A DNA stretch of 64,000 nt from Arthrobacter silviterrae (GCF_011045165.1 NZ_JAAKZI010000002.1:224829-288828), one strand, 5' to 3'; positions 44,371 to 53,530 are shown, numbered from the stretch's first letter. The notes: generated by a model from the letters alone, not told the origin. Made by a program: numbers and translations.

Positions 44371-45768
44371 TTAGCTCTTGGCGATGATGGCCGCGGCGGT
44401 GTCGATGGACGGCATGGCCGACGCCGGCCCGCCCGCCAGTTTGTTGCCCATGATGGAGAAGACCAGCAGGCGGCCCTCTGAGTTGACCACGTATCCGCTC
44501 AGCGTGGACACGGTGTGGAGGGTGCCGGTTTTGGCCCGCACCAGGCCGGCCGCGGCTGCCGTGACGGGACCGGTGAAGCGTGCGCCGAGGGTGCCCGTCA
44601 GCCCGGCGATGGGCAGCCCACCCAGGGCCTGGCCCTCGTCAGTGCCGGCATGGGCCACCAGGAAGGAAACCACCTGCACCAGCTGGTGGGCGCTGATCAG
44701 GTCGCCCACGGCCAGCCCGCAGTTGTCCACCGTGGAGACGCCGTCCAGCGGCAGGCCCAGGCTGGCGAGCACGGCTCGGACAGCCGTGACGGCGCCAGTG
44801 TTGGACGCTTCCTGCCCCTGCTTCACCGCCACCAGGCGCGCCATGACCTCGGCCACGTAGTTGTCTGATTCGGCCAGCAAGTACTGCACCTGCTGCGCCA
44901 CGGTGGCCGATTCCACCTTGGCCAGGACGGTTCCGGTGCCGGCGGTGGTCCGGGTGATGGTCCCCGTGGTGGGAACCCCCGCCTTCTCCAGGGCTGCGGC
45001 AAATGCCTCGGCCACGGCAACGGCGGAGTCCTGGGGGCGCGGGCCGGAGGTGCTGCCGGGGCTGGTGCGCCCGCCATACAGGGCCATGGGGTAGATCGGG
45101 GCGATTTCGCCGGCGTCGACGTCTCCCATGTCCCAGCCGGGGTTCAGGGCCGGGCCGGTAAACAGGGAGTCGTCAATGGCCAGCTTGACGGGGCCGGTGG
45201 TTCCGGCGGCGGCCAGGGCCGCGGCAGTCTTTTGGGCCAGGGTGGCCAGGCCCGCGTGCCCCATGGCGGCCTGGGGATCGCTCTCCCCCGCGGCCAGCAT
45301 GGAGTCGCCGCCGGCCTTGAGCACCAGGGTCCCCGGCACGGATCCCTGGACCACTGACGTGTCCATGCGCGTGTTGGCGCCCAGGGACTTCAGTGCCGCC
45401 GTCGCCGTCAGCAGCTTCAGGTTCGACGCCGGCGTCCGGGCGGCGTCCCCGTCCTTGGAATAGAGGACCTTCCCGGTGGCGGCGTCCGCCACATAGGCGC
45501 TGAATGTGCCGCCGTCGAACGCCAGCGCCGCGTCAAGCCCGGCGGTCAGCGCGGCAGGGTCCGGCAGCGGCGCAGCCGCGGAAAGCGCGGAGACGCCGGA
45601 AATGCCCTGGAGGGTGGTGGGGGCCAGCTGGGCTGCGGGGACTACGGCGGCGGTGGCCGCATCGCGGGGCAGCAGGGCCGGGTACAGGTTCAGCCCGGCA
45701 GGAACGGTGACGGCGGCCAGGGCAAGCACCAGCAATCCGCCCGTCACAACTTTAGACGTGCGTCCCAT
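44371..45768 (-). CDS. dacB: D-alanyl-D-alanine carboxypeptidase/endopeptidase (PBP4, DacB type)
   Basis: Exported penicillin-binding protein of class C that trims peptidoglycan peptides. 465 residues: a signal or anchor helix at about 8-28, SxxK as P-A-S-N-L-K-L-L-T near 118, SxN as S-D-N-Y-V-A-E near 306 and KTG as R-A-K-T-G-T-L-H near 415. The inserted PBP4 domain lies between SxxK and SxN. First gene of the long minus-strand string and divergent from ppa; the 210-base gap between them carries the promoters of both. Confidence 0.93.
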   Translation of the reverse strand: MGRTSKVVTGGLLVLALAAVTVPAGLNLYPALLPRDAATAAVVPAAQLAPTTLQGISGVSALSAAAPLPDPAALTAGLDAALAFDGGTFSAYVADAATGKVLYSKDGDAARTPASNLKLLTATAALKSLGANTRMDTSVVQGSVPGTLVLKAGGDSMLAAGESDPQAAMGHAGLATLAQKTAAALAAAGTTGPVKLAIDDSLFTGPALNPGWDMGDVDAGEIAPIYPMALYGGRTSPGSTSGPRPQDSAVAVAEAFAAALEKAGVPTTGTITRTTAGTGTVLAKVESATVAQQVQYLLAESDNYVAEVMARLVAVKQGQEASNTGAVTAVRAVLASLGLPLDGVSTVDNCGLAVGDLISAHQLVQVVSFLVAHAGTDEGQALGGLPIAGLTGTLGARFTGPVTAAAAGLVRAKTGTLHTVSTLSGYVVNSEGRLLVFSIMGNKLAGGPASAMPSIDTAAAIIAKS

Positions 45769-45978
45769 GGTGCTGGTGTGTTCCTTCGGGGCTGTGCGGC
45801 CCGGCAGTCAGAGCGCGCAGGCAGGTCGGGTCCCGGCCGGATGACGCGGGGTGGGTGGGGCCGGTGCACGCAGCAGTCAGTTTCTGTGGAGCAAAATCGG
45901 CCTATATCCTCATACTAGAGGAAATTTTACGCGATCGGCCGCGCCAAGCCGCGCCGTCCACCTGATGAGGAGCACCCC

Positions 45979-46467
45979 ATGAAGCATGACGTCACCATAG
46001 AAATCCCGCGCGGCTCACGCGTCAAGTACGAGGTTGACCACGAGACGGGCCGTGTCCGCCTGGACCGCGTGCTGTTCACCTCCATGCAGTACCCCACGCA
46101 CTACGGCTTCTTTGACAACACCCTGGGCGAGGACGGCGACCCCCTGGACGCCCTGGTCTGGTACCCCGACGTCGACCTCTTCCCGGGAATCGTGCTGGAT
46201 GCACGCCCCATCGCCATCTTCAACATGGAGGACGAGTCCGGCGGAGACGCGAAGCTGGTGTGCGTGCCCGCCGACAAGCGCTTCGACCACATCCAGGAGG
46301 CCTCTGACCTGGATCCTTTCCTGATCAAGGAGATCGAGCACTTCTTCACCACCTACAAGGACCTTGAGCCGGGCAAGTGGGTCAAGGCCGACGGTTGGGC
46401 AGACCGCGCCGCCGCCGAGGCGGAGCTGGAAGCCTCCATCAAGCGATTCGGGGCTGAAGGCCACTAG
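45979..46467 (+). CDS. ppa: Inorganic pyrophosphatase
   Basis: Cytoplasmic family I pyrophosphatase, 162 residues. The substrate and Mg sites are visible: [11 protein letters not shown] near residue 8, Y-P-T-H-Y-G-F and the Asp cluster [10 protein letters not shown] near 55, then D-x4-D type residues near 90. The RBS GAGGAG precedes the ATG. Closed by the terminator at 46482. Divergent from dacB. Confidence 0.96.
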   Translation: MKHDVTIEIPRGSRVKYEVDHETGRVRLDRVLFTSMQYPTHYGFFDNTLGEDGDPLDALVWYPDVDLFPGIVLDARPIAIFNMEDESGGDAKLVCVPADKRFDHIQEASDLDPFLIKEIEHFFTTYKDLEPGKWVKADGWADRAAAEAELEASIKRFGAEGH

Positions 46468-46481
46468 TCCTCAAGCACGAC

Positions 46482-46546
46482 GGCGGCGCCCCGTGGGACC
46501 ACCGGCCATTGGGTCGGTGGGCATCCCGGTGGGGCGCCGCCTTTTT
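46482..46546 (+). terminator. Terminator of ppa
   Basis: GGCGGCGCCCC (46482-46492) pairs with GGGGCGCCGCC (46531-46541), with an inner stem CCACCG/CGGTGG, followed by five T. The left flank has the shared AAGCACGACGGCGG head. Confidence 0.88.
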
Positions 46547-46654
46547 GCGTTCACCGGCCGTGGGCAGTTCTGCCCATGGCGTGGCGCAACGGGCCCTGCC
46601 TACGATGTTCACGCCGCACCACTGCGGGCAACCCGGAACAAGGTAAGGACCCAC

Positions 46655-47656
46655 ATGGACGGATTCATTGGTGCGGATGTTGCGGACCTCCGCGATTTCG
46701 CCAAGACCATGGACAAGGCCTCCCATGCGTTGCTGCAGGAGGCCCAGTTGATCTCGGGTGCCGTCAATTCAATCCGCGGCTGGCGGGGCCCGGATGCCGA
46801 CCGTTTCCGGCAGACCTGGAATTCCAGCCACCGGCCCACCATGGCCTCAACGGCCTGCTCCCTCCAGACCGTTTCGGACCTGCTGCGAAAGAACGCCCAG
46901 GAGCAGGAGACTGCCAGCTCCGCTGCGGGCCTGGGTGGCGGCGCGACCGGCGGCGGGGGTGCCGCCCTGCCCGTCCTAAAGGACGTCTTCGACACCGGCA
47001 TGGGAGCCAAGGGACTCGGCTCACCTCTCTGGCAGGCCTGGAAATACCACCGACTGGGGCTGGATGAGTGGGGCAAGACCAGGGAGGTCCTCACCAATTG
47101 GGACGACGCCGGGAAGTGGCTCAAGGGCGGCCTGGATGAACTCCGCGCAGGTGGCAAGGCCGGCAATGTCCTGAACGATCTCAAGGCGGGCATTCCGTAC
47201 AGCGCGGCCTTTGAGGAAGCGTCCAAATTCTCCAAGGGCATGCGGCTCGCGGGCGGCCTGGCCGCCCCGCTGAATATCGCCGGCGGCATCCACGACATGA
47301 TCTCACCTCCCCACGGCGGCTGGCGGGGTGACGGCGACCGCGTGGCAGGGGGGCTGTCCGTGGTGGGCGGAGTGGGCAGCATCATGCTGATGACCGCTGG
47401 GGGTGCCGCCATGTTGGGCCCGATCGGCGCGCCGATTGTCATCGGGGCCGGCATCGTGGCCGGCGCCTGGGCCCTGGGCAACCTGGTTGCCGACAACTGG
47501 GGCAGCATCACCAACTTCGCCAAGGATCCGGGCAAATACCTGGGCGAGGGTCTCAAGGATGTTGGCAACATGGCCAAAAACGCCGGCAGTAAAGTGGTGG
47601 ATGGCATAGGCAGTGCGGCCAAGTCGGTCGGCAAATTCCTGGGAGGGATCTTCTGA
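46655..47656 (+). CDS. WXG100-type protein with glycine-zipper hydrophobic C-terminal region
   Basis: 333 residues from an ATG with AAGGA six bases upstream. Residues 1-95 form a WXG100-like helical hairpin with the W-R-G turn at 43-45 (S-I-R-G-W-R-G-P-D-A-D-R-F). A Gly-rich linker follows at about 95-110, then a helical middle part, and residues about 232-278 form a hydrophobic, Gly/Ala-rich stretch with G-x3-G spacing that could insert in a membrane. The tail is basic and Gly/Lys rich. No Y-x3-D/E secretion motif was found directly after the hairpin. Probably a type VII-like secreted or membrane-active protein; first gene of a four-gene unit. Function not established. Confidence 0.75.
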   Translation: MDGFIGADVADLRDFAKTMDKASHALLQEAQLISGAVNSIRGWRGPDADRFRQTWNSSHRPTMASTACSLQTVSDLLRKNAQEQETASSAAGLGGGATGGGGAALPVLKDVFDTGMGAKGLGSPLWQAWKYHRLGLDEWGKTREVLTNWDDAGKWLKGGLDELRAGGKAGNVLNDLKAGIPYSAAFEEASKFSKGMRLAGGLAAPLNIAGGIHDMISPPHGGWRGDGDRVAGGLSVVGGVGSIMLMTAGGAAMLGPIGAPIVIGAGIVAGAWALGNLVADNWGSITNFAKDPGKYLGEGLKDVGNMAKNAGSKVVDGIGSAAKSVGKFLGGIF

Positions 47657-48435
47657 TGAGCACAAACACAGTCCAGTGGACCGAACGGGACGTGGAATGC
47701 GCAGCCGGCGTGCTCGGCCTTGCATCCCCGGAAGGTACAGCCCTGCCCACGCTGACTGACGAAGAAATTACGGCCCTGGACGGCGTCCAACGCGAACAGG
47801 CCGTCCCCACTCCTTGGCTCTCGGCCCAGACTGCGGACCGTGACGTGTTGTGCGGCGTGGCCCTGCGAGGCCTGCTGGCCAAGGAATGGGCCTACCCCGT
47901 CATCTTCGAAGGCGAGACCGAGCCTTCGCGTCTGCACGCCACCGAGGAGATCACCGGCACCCTGGCCCTGCGCCGCACCAGCCGGCAGGTGGCTTCCCTG
48001 GAGCGGACGGTGTCCACCGGCAAGCGCTGGCTGTTCATCTACATCCACGACGACGGCGCCCTCCTCGAGGAGATCGATGAGAGCGGCCTCCACGGCTTTA
48101 CAGTGGTTTCCCCGGATCAGTCCGCACAACGGCTCGCCGCCTTCGCCGATCCCAACGGCGCCGCAGCCGAGGAGTCTGCACCCAAGGCTTACACCGAGGC
48201 GGAGTTCGAGGCCGCGGGCGAGGCAGGGTTGCTGGCACAAACACAGGCAGCCAGCAACATGGCCGTCTTCCAGACCGATCGCGGTGACGTGCGGACGCTG
48301 ACCGTCTACACGGCCCCGGACTCGGTGCACGTCCTCACCCCGGAACTGCGGGACGGCACCCTGGCATTGTCACTGCGGGAAGTTTCCTCGGCGTCCCTCG
48401 AAGAAGCGTTGAGCGGACTTCTGACCGCGCAGTAA
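47656..48435 (+). CDS. Cytoplasmic protein with possible EspG-like (ESX chaperone) role
   Basis: 259 residues starting one base inside the stop of the WXG100-type gene (TGATG), so tightly coupled. No signal peptide or membrane helix. It begins W-T-E-R-D-V-E-C-A-A-G-V-L-G-L-A and shows alternating strands and helices (L-A-L-R-R-T-S-R-Q-V-A-S-L-E-R-T-V, W-L-F-I-Y-I-H-D-D-G-A-L-L-E-E-I). Length, position after a WXG100-type gene and general layout recall EspG, the chaperone of mycobacterial ESX substrates. That link is inference; no diagnostic motif is available. Confidence 0.6.
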   Translation: MSTNTVQWTERDVECAAGVLGLASPEGTALPTLTDEEITALDGVQREQAVPTPWLSAQTADRDVLCGVALRGLLAKEWAYPVIFEGETEPSRLHATEEITGTLALRRTSRQVASLERTVSTGKRWLFIYIHDDGALLEEIDESGLHGFTVVSPDQSAQRLAAFADPNGAAAEESAPKAYTEAEFEAAGEAGLLAQTQAASNMAVFQTDRGDVRTLTVYTAPDSVHVLTPELRDGTLALSLREVSSASLEEALSGLLTAQ

Positions 48436-48569
48436 ACGCCCCGCCGAAGTAGTCCCGACCAAGGCTACGCCAGCCATTGCACCACGGGGCCAGCGCGTTT
48501 CACCCCGCACCAAACTTCTGCACAGCGCCTATCAGCACCGCACCGTTCAGCACAAGACATAAGGACGAC

Positions 48570-49178
48570 ATGGCCAAGAAAAATACGTTCGGCGGCCCCA
48601 CCCGGCTGGTGGACGCAGCCAATGGCCGCCCCGTGTGCCAGTTCACCGCCAGTGGCCACTACTACGTGCGCGCCACTGCCACGCGGCATTTCTGGGGCCG
48701 CATCCTGGATGGCGCAGTGTTTCTTGCCGCCTACTTGCTGTTGGCCGTGCTGCTGGCCGCCGGCCAGCTCGCGGCGGGAGGCGGCGGCATCCCGGTAGTT
48801 TCCTTGGTGGTCCTCTGGTTTGTGCTTCTCTACGTTTACGGCATGGTTTGGGGAACATGGGGGCTGGCCGGAGATAGGGCGGCGCGCATGCGCAGCGTCC
48901 GCATCGCCGACGGCACGCTTTCAGGACCCTGGATTGGGGGATGGCGGGCCATTGCATGGTCCTTCCTTCCCCTCTACATCTTCTTCATGATCGCCAGCCT
49001 GTTCGACGGCGGTGTGGACCACACGCCGGGGTACGTGCCTCTTGACCTCGAGTCCGGACTGGCCAAGGGAAGACAGCCGGTGGAGGACGCCGCCCTTCTT
49101 GCGCGCGAACAGGCGCAGGCCCAGGCGCACGCACAATTACCCAAGCTCTACGGGAAGGACCCTGATGGAAGGGCGTAA
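48570..49178 (+). CDS. RDD-like membrane protein
   Basis: 202 residues from an ATG with AAGGA five bases upstream. The segment R-A-T-A-T-R-H-F-W-G-R-I-L-D-G-A-V-F-L-A-A-Y carries the Arg and Asp positions of the RDD family at the start of the first helix. Three hydrophobic helices follow (about 48-70, 75-95 and 130-150), then a charged, Gln/Ala-rich helical tail. It is the third gene of the unit with the WXG100-type protein. Role unknown; anchoring or export support is possible. Confidence 0.68.
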   Translation: MAKKNTFGGPTRLVDAANGRPVCQFTASGHYYVRATATRHFWGRILDGAVFLAAYLLLAVLLAAGQLAAGGGGIPVVSLVVLWFVLLYVYGMVWGTWGLAGDRAARMRSVRIADGTLSGPWIGGWRAIAWSFLPLYIFFMIASLFDGGVDHTPGYVPLDLESGLAKGRQPVEDAALLAREQAQAQAHAQLPKLYGKDPDGRA

Positions 49179-49842
49179 CTGGCTGGTGCGGCGGGCGGAG
49201 GCCCGGCTGGCCACGGAGATGGGGGGCCTGGTCTACATTGCCTCTTCGAGGCGGATCCGCTGGACCTGGCTGCTGCCGTGCATGGTCCTGGGTTTCGTGT
49301 ACGGCGTGATCGGGCAGTTCGTCATCTCGCCGCGATCATCGGCTACCACGCCCGACAGGTTTGGGAACATCCCGCTGTTCCTCGTGACGTCGGTGCTCAC
49401 GGGTTTGGTTTTGTGGGCCCTGACCTTTGCCATCGCCTTCCGCAAACTGTTGGTGTTCGACGGCGGAATGGTCACCACCTATGCCCAGCAGTCCACGACG
49501 CGCGTTTTTCCCTGGGCCGACGTGAACCCCGCCTCCGTCATGGCTGTGACCGCCGGCCCAGCTGGCCCGACCTCACTGTTGGCTGCCAAACGGCTGACCA
49601 AGCTCGGCGTCCGGGGGAAGTATGCCGTGGTCTTCGAGGGCCTCCCCCGGCCCAACAAGGCTTCGGCGGCCGGACAGACGTCAGCGCCTGGCTTCTGGAC
49701 CTTTGAGACCTCCCAAGATCCCGCACCATTGGTCCGCACCATCGAGCAGGCCATGATGAAGTCGGGCGTCCCGGGAGCGGCCCGGATCTGTGCAAGGGCG
49801 CTGCCGCCTCGTGTCCTGACAGAACGGACTGCTTTGGACTGA
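49165..49842 (+). CDS. Two-helix membrane protein of unknown function
   Basis: 225 residues from an ATG with AAGGA five bases upstream, overlapping the RDD-like gene by 14 bases. Two hydrophobic helices (about 32-52 and 70-92) lie before a soluble part with strands resembling a PH-type domain (K-L-L-V-F-D-G-G-M-V-T-T-Y, then T-R-V-F-P-W-A-D-V-N-P-A-S-V). I recognise no specific family. Last gene of the unit; the next 55 bases lead into a mobile-element relic. Confidence 0.6.
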   Translation: MEGRNWLVRRAEARLATEMGGLVYIASSRRIRWTWLLPCMVLGFVYGVIGQFVISPRSSATTPDRFGNIPLFLVTSVLTGLVLWALTFAIAFRKLLVFDGGMVTTYAQQSTTRVFPWADVNPASVMAVTAGPAGPTSLLAAKRLTKLGVRGKYAVVFEGLPRPNKASAAGQTSAPGFWTFETSQDPAPLVRTIEQAMMKSGVPGAARICARALPPRVLTERTALD

Positions 49843-49897
49843 GCCGTCTCCGGGCACAAAGGCGTTTGTGGCCGCCGCCCCCAGTTTTGTGCCGGTT

Positions 49898-50210
49898 TTA
49901 GAAGGGGTAGGGTTCGGTGTTTTGGGTGTGGATGTAGGTGCGGCCGGTGGGGGTGGTGGTTTTGGTTTGGCCGGGTGTGTGGGGTCCGATGGTCCAGCCC
50001 GTGGCGGGGTCGGTGAGGAGGCGTTCCCACCAGCGGGAGCCGGCGGCGAGTTCGCGGGCTTGTGCGGGTGGGATGGGTCCGTAGCCTTCGAAGTGGCCGG
50101 GTTCCTCGCTGGTGCCGAGGAGGGTCAGGGCCGGGACGGTGACGCTGATTTTCGCTGGTGTGCGGGGCCGGGACCAGGCTTCCGGGACGGGGTGGGCCGC
50201 CCCGTCCGAT
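49898..50210 (-). pseudogene. 3' remnant of a DUF222/HNH endonuclease (13E12-repeat family), copy B
   Basis: Reading on the minus strand, G-A-A-H-P-V-P-E-A-W-S-R-P-R-T-P-A-K-I-S-V-T-V-P and the following part nearly repeat copy A (9892-10509), up to the same end P-F and TAA. Unlike copy A it keeps A-R-E-L-A-A-G-S-R-W-W-E-R-L-L-T-D-P-A-T-G but then jumps to G-W-T-I-G-P-H-T-P, so the whole HNH core is gone. No start codon or N-terminal half is present. The break at about 50210 abuts the 5' end of the damaged beta-helix gene. Confidence 0.78.
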
Positions 50211-50230
50211 GCCCCGTTGGGCCATGAGCA

Positions 50231-51205
50231 GTCCGGCACAGCACCCGGCGCAAACACGAGCGCAAGCAGCAACGCGAACACCAGCGGCAGCCTCAGCAGC
50301 GACAACCGGCACGGAAACGACAACGGGCACCGCACCATCCCCGTCAAGACCGCCGCTCAGCTGGAACTGGCCCTGTCCATCGTCACCCCGGGTGAAACCA
50401 TCCAGCTGGCCAAGGGCACCTACGTGGGCAACTTCTCCACCACACGGGCGGGCACGGCGGAAAAGCCGATCCGCCTGGTTGGCACCGCGGACAGCATTCT
50501 CATCAACTCCGGGACGTCCGGCGCGGCCCCTGCCTGCCCTGCGCCCACCGAGGGCTAGAATTCCGGCTACGGGCTGTGGCTCTCCCACGCCCCGCACTGG
50601 GAGCTGTCCGGCTTCACCATCAACGATTCCAAGAAGGCCTGGTCATCGACGCCTCCCCCTTCGTCACGGTTGACGGCATTTCCATGACCCGCATTGAGGA
50701 AGAAGGCGTGCACTTCCGCGATTCCTCCAGCGACGGTGTCCTCAAGAACTCCACCATCGCCCACACGGGGCTGGTGAAGCCCGGCTACGGCGAGGCGGTC
50801 TACATTGGCTCGGCCAACTCCAACTGGAAGTGCTTTGGCAGCAGCAACGGCGTGGACGGCTCGGACCGCGTCCAGGTGCTCAACAACCACCTTGGGCCGT
50901 TCATTGCCGCAGAGCCGGTTGACATCAAGGAAGGCACCTACGACGGCGTGATTCGTGGGAACTTCTTCGACGGGCAGGGCATCACGGGCGAGAACTCCGG
51001 CGATTCCTGGATCGACGTCAAGTGCAACAACTACCTGATCGAGGGCAACACCGGCACCTTCGCACTGCCGGGCGTGTTTGCCAACGGCTACGAAATCCAC
51101 ACGCAGATCGCCGGGTGGGGCTGCGGAAACGTGTTCTCCTCCAACACCGTCACCAACGCCGTCAAGGGCCTGGCCAACGTCAAGGTCACGGCCCGCCCCA
51201 TAAGC
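50231..51205 (+). pseudogene. Right-handed parallel beta-helix protein, disrupted
   Basis: Coding similarity runs through three pieces. The first, K-T-A-A-Q-L-E-L-A-L-S-I-V-T-P-G-E-T-I-Q with T-Y-V-G-N-F, is typical of secreted beta-helix (pectate lyase-like) proteins. It meets a TAG at 50556, the same frame continues (G-Y-G-L-W-L-S-H-A-P-H-W-E-L-S-G-F), and at about 50631-50637 one base is missing, after which the next frame goes on (G-L-V-I-D-A-S-P-F-V-T-V-D-G to W-G-C-G-N-V-F-S-S-N-T-V-T-N-A-V). The signal peptide end is lost at the relic of copy B, and the 3' end runs out before the HAD gene. Clearly a pseudogene unless the assembly is wrong. Confidence 0.8.
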
Positions 51206-51217
51206 GGTGGCGGCCAA

Positions 51218-52078
51218 CTACAGGAGGCTGCGCAGGACCGTGGCGGCGCCGTCGTCGTACACCGAGCCGGTGACCTCGTTGGCGGCGGCCCGCACGCCGG
51301 CGTCGGCCTGTCCCATGGCCACGCCTCGGCCGGCCCACCGGAGCATTTCAATGTCGTTGGAGCCGTCGCCGACGGCGACGGTCAGGGCGGGGTGGATGCC
51401 CAGCCGGGCCCGCAGCTTTTCCAGCGCCGTGGCCTTGGTTACCCCGTTTGCGGCGATGTCCAGCCAGGCGCTCCAGCCCACGGCGTAGGTGACGCCGTGC
51501 AGGCCCGCGGCCTCGATGGCGGCGGAGAAGTCCTCCATGCTGGCTTCGGCGCTGTTGACCACCACGCGGACGGCTTCGGCGTCGAGCAGGCGGGCAAAGT
51601 CAACTCCCTGGGCCTCGATGCCGAAGCTGGCGTCCTGAAAACGCGAAGTGGAGAGGAAGTTGCCGTTGGCGTCTTCCAGGGCAAAACGGGCACCGGGAAC
51701 CTTGGCCCGGAGGGTGTTCAACGCTGCACGGGGGCTGAAGGTGACCCGTTCGGTGATCTCGTAGCCGCGCTCCAGGGACGGGTCCAGCCTGAGGGTGACC
51801 CCGCCGTTGGAGCAGACGGCAAAGCCGCGCTCCAGGCCGATCCTTTCCACGATGGGAAGCACCGCGCCCAGGGAGCGGCCCGTGGCCAAAATAACCTCGT
51901 TGCCCGCATCCACCACGGCCCGGGCGGCATTGCGGACGCCGCTGCTCATGTTGCCGTCGTGGTCCACCAGGGTGCCGTCGACATCCAGGGCCACCAGGTG
52001 GCGGTTGATTGCTGCTGCAGTTGCCGGGACTGCGATTTCCTGGTCATCGATGCCAGGGACGGCTGTATTTGCTGTCAT
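51218..52078 (-). CDS. Cof-type HAD-superfamily hydrolase
   Basis: A sugar- or nucleotide-phosphate phosphatase of HAD subfamily IIB, about 286 residues. Motif I L-V-A-L-D-V-D-G-T-L-V-D is near residue 30, motif II T-G-R-S near 65, and motif IV V-G-D-G-S-N-D-I-E-M-L near 230; the conserved S-N-G-G lies near 90. The ATG at 52078 has GGAG eight bases upstream; an ATG six bases earlier is too close to that site. Substrate unknown. Confidence 0.9.
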   Translation of the reverse strand: MTANTAVPGIDDQEIAVPATAAAINRHLVALDVDGTLVDHDGNMSSGVRNAARAVVDAGNEVILATGRSLGAVLPIVERIGLERGFAVCSNGGVTLRLDPSLERGYEITERVTFSPRAALNTLRAKVPGARFALEDANGNFLSTSRFQDASFGIEAQGVDFARLLDAEAVRVVVNSAEASMEDFSAAIEAAGLHGVTYAVGWSAWLDIAANGVTKATALEKLRARLGIHPALTVAVGDGSNDIEMLRWAGRGVAMGQADAGVRAAANEVTGSVYDDGAATVLRSLL

Positions 52079-52144
52079 TGTCATATCTCCAGTGAACCAG
52101 ACGCCGCCTGCATAAGGCCAAGGCAGGAGCCCTTAAACCCATGA

Positions 52145-52197
52145 ACGCCGGGTGAATACTCACAGCGAAGTGCACAGTGTGAGTATTAACCCGGCGT
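52145..52197. terminator. 20-bp hairpin between serS and the HAD gene
   Basis: The arms 52145-52164 and 52178-52197 pair at 19 of 20 positions around a 13-base loop. It lies 20 bases after the serS stop. There is no T-tract, so it may be a terminator or a paired operator for the HAD gene promoter. Confidence 0.65.
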
Positions 52198-52216
52198 CCA
52201 TCTTGGGCCGCGGGGA

Positions 52217-53494
52217 CTACAGGACCGGGAACACTTCCATGCCGCCCAGGTACTTTTGCAACGCCACGGGGACATTGACGGAGCCGTCTGCATTCTGGTG
52301 GTGTTCCAGGATGGCGACGATCCAGCGCGTGGTGGCCAGCGTGCCGTTCAGGGTGGCCACGGCGCGGGTGCCGCCCTTGCCGCCGTCGTCCGCCGCCACA
52401 CGCTCACGGATGTTCAGGCGGCGGGCCTGGTACGTGGTGCAGTTGGAGGTGGAGGTCAGCTCACGGTAGGCGTCCTGGGTGGGCACCCAGGCCTCACAGT
52501 CAAACTTGCGTGCGGCGGAGTTGCCGAGGTCGCCGGCGGCCGTGTCGATGACGCGGTACGGCAGTTCCACCTTGGCCAGCATTTCCTCTTCCCAGGCCAG
52601 CAGCCGCAGGTGTTCCTCTGCGGCCTTTTCCACCGTGGTGTAGACGAACATTTCCACCTTGTTGAACTGGTGGACCCGGATGATCCCGCGGGTGTCCTTG
52701 CCTGAGGCGCCAGCCTCCCGGCGGTAGCAGGAGGACCAGCCGGCGTAGCGCACCGGTTCGTCGACGTTGATGATCTCATCGGCGTGGTAGCCGGCCAGGG
52801 CCACCTCGGAAGTGCCCACCAGGTAAAGGTCGTCCTCGGCGAGGCGGTAGATTTCGGCGTCGTGCTTGACGTCGAAGCCTGTGCCGGCCATGGTTTCCGG
52901 GCGGACCAGGGTGGGGGTGATCATGGGGATGAAGCCGGCCTCGATGGCCTGGTCCATGGCCAGCTGCAGCAGCGCCATTTCCAGGCGCGCGCCAACACCC
53001 TTCAGGAAGTAGAAGCGCGAGCCGGAGACCTTGGCGCCGCGTTCCATGTCAATGGCGCCAATGAGCTCGCCAATTTCCAGGTGGTCGCGCGGGCTGAAGT
53101 CGGGGAATTCGCGCGGCGTGCCGACGGTCTTGACGGTGATGAAGTCGTCCTCGCCGCCTTCGGGCACGCCGTCCGAGACCAGGTTGGGCAGGGCCCGGAC
53201 CAGGGCGTCCTGGGCCGCACCGGCGTCGTCGGCGGCTGTGGAGGCTGCCTTGACGGCGGCGGCCAGCTCTTTGACCTCGGCCAGGAGGGCCAGCTTTTCC
53301 TCGCCCTTGGCTGCGGCCACCTTCTTGCCGAAGGCCTTTTGCTCGGCACGCAGGGACTCAAAGCTGCTGATCGAGGACTTCCTGGCTGCATCCGCGGCGA
53401 TGATTGAATCCACCACTGACGGCTCGGCCCCACGGGCGCGTTGGCTGGCGCGATATTTTTCGGGATTTTCGCTGAGGTCTCTGACATCGATCAC
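52217..53494 (-). CDS. serS: Seryl-tRNA synthetase
   Basis: Charges tRNA-Ser and supplies the serine for selenocysteine tRNA where present. 425 residues: an N-terminal helical tRNA-binding arm (about 30-100), motif 2 in [14 protein letters not shown] near 260 and motif 3 in N-G-T-L-A-T-T-R near 375. The GTG at 53494 has no ribosome binding site and follows TAGGCT by six bases, so translation is probably leaderless. Divergent from the diacylglycerol kinase gene. Confidence 0.97.
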   Translation of the reverse strand: MIDVRDLSENPEKYRASQRARGAEPSVVDSIIAADAARKSSISSFESLRAEQKAFGKKVAAAKGEEKLALLAEVKELAAAVKAASTAADDAGAAQDALVRALPNLVSDGVPEGGEDDFITVKTVGTPREFPDFSPRDHLEIGELIGAIDMERGAKVSGSRFYFLKGVGARLEMALLQLAMDQAIEAGFIPMITPTLVRPETMAGTGFDVKHDAEIYRLAEDDLYLVGTSEVALAGYHADEIINVDEPVRYAGWSSCYRREAGASGKDTRGIIRVHQFNKVEMFVYTTVEKAAEEHLRLLAWEEEMLAKVELPYRVIDTAAGDLGNSAARKFDCEAWVPTQDAYRELTSTSNCTTYQARRLNIRERVAADDGGKGGTRAVATLNGTLATTRWIVAILEHHQNADGSVNVPVALQKYLGGMEVFPVL

Positions 53495-53500
53495 GCCCTA

Positions 53501-53506
53501 AGCCTA
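53501..53506 (-). promoter_or_regulatory. -10 hexamer of a probable leaderless transcript (serS)
   Basis: TAGGCT on the minus strand ends six bases before the serS GTG. It is back to back with the +-strand -10 box at 53531 in a 51-base gap. Confidence 0.6.
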
Positions 53507-53530
53507 TCGAATCAATCCAAGTCGAACGGC

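Noticed and set aside
46655..49842. Complete ESX/type VII secretion locus
   Set aside because: No EccB, EccC, EccD or mycosin gene is present; only a WXG100-type product and possible partners are seen.
50576..52144. 522-codon + frame running from the beta-helix gene across the HAD hydrolase gene
   Set aside because: Only its first 210 codons resemble the beta-helix family; the rest is antisense to the HAD gene.
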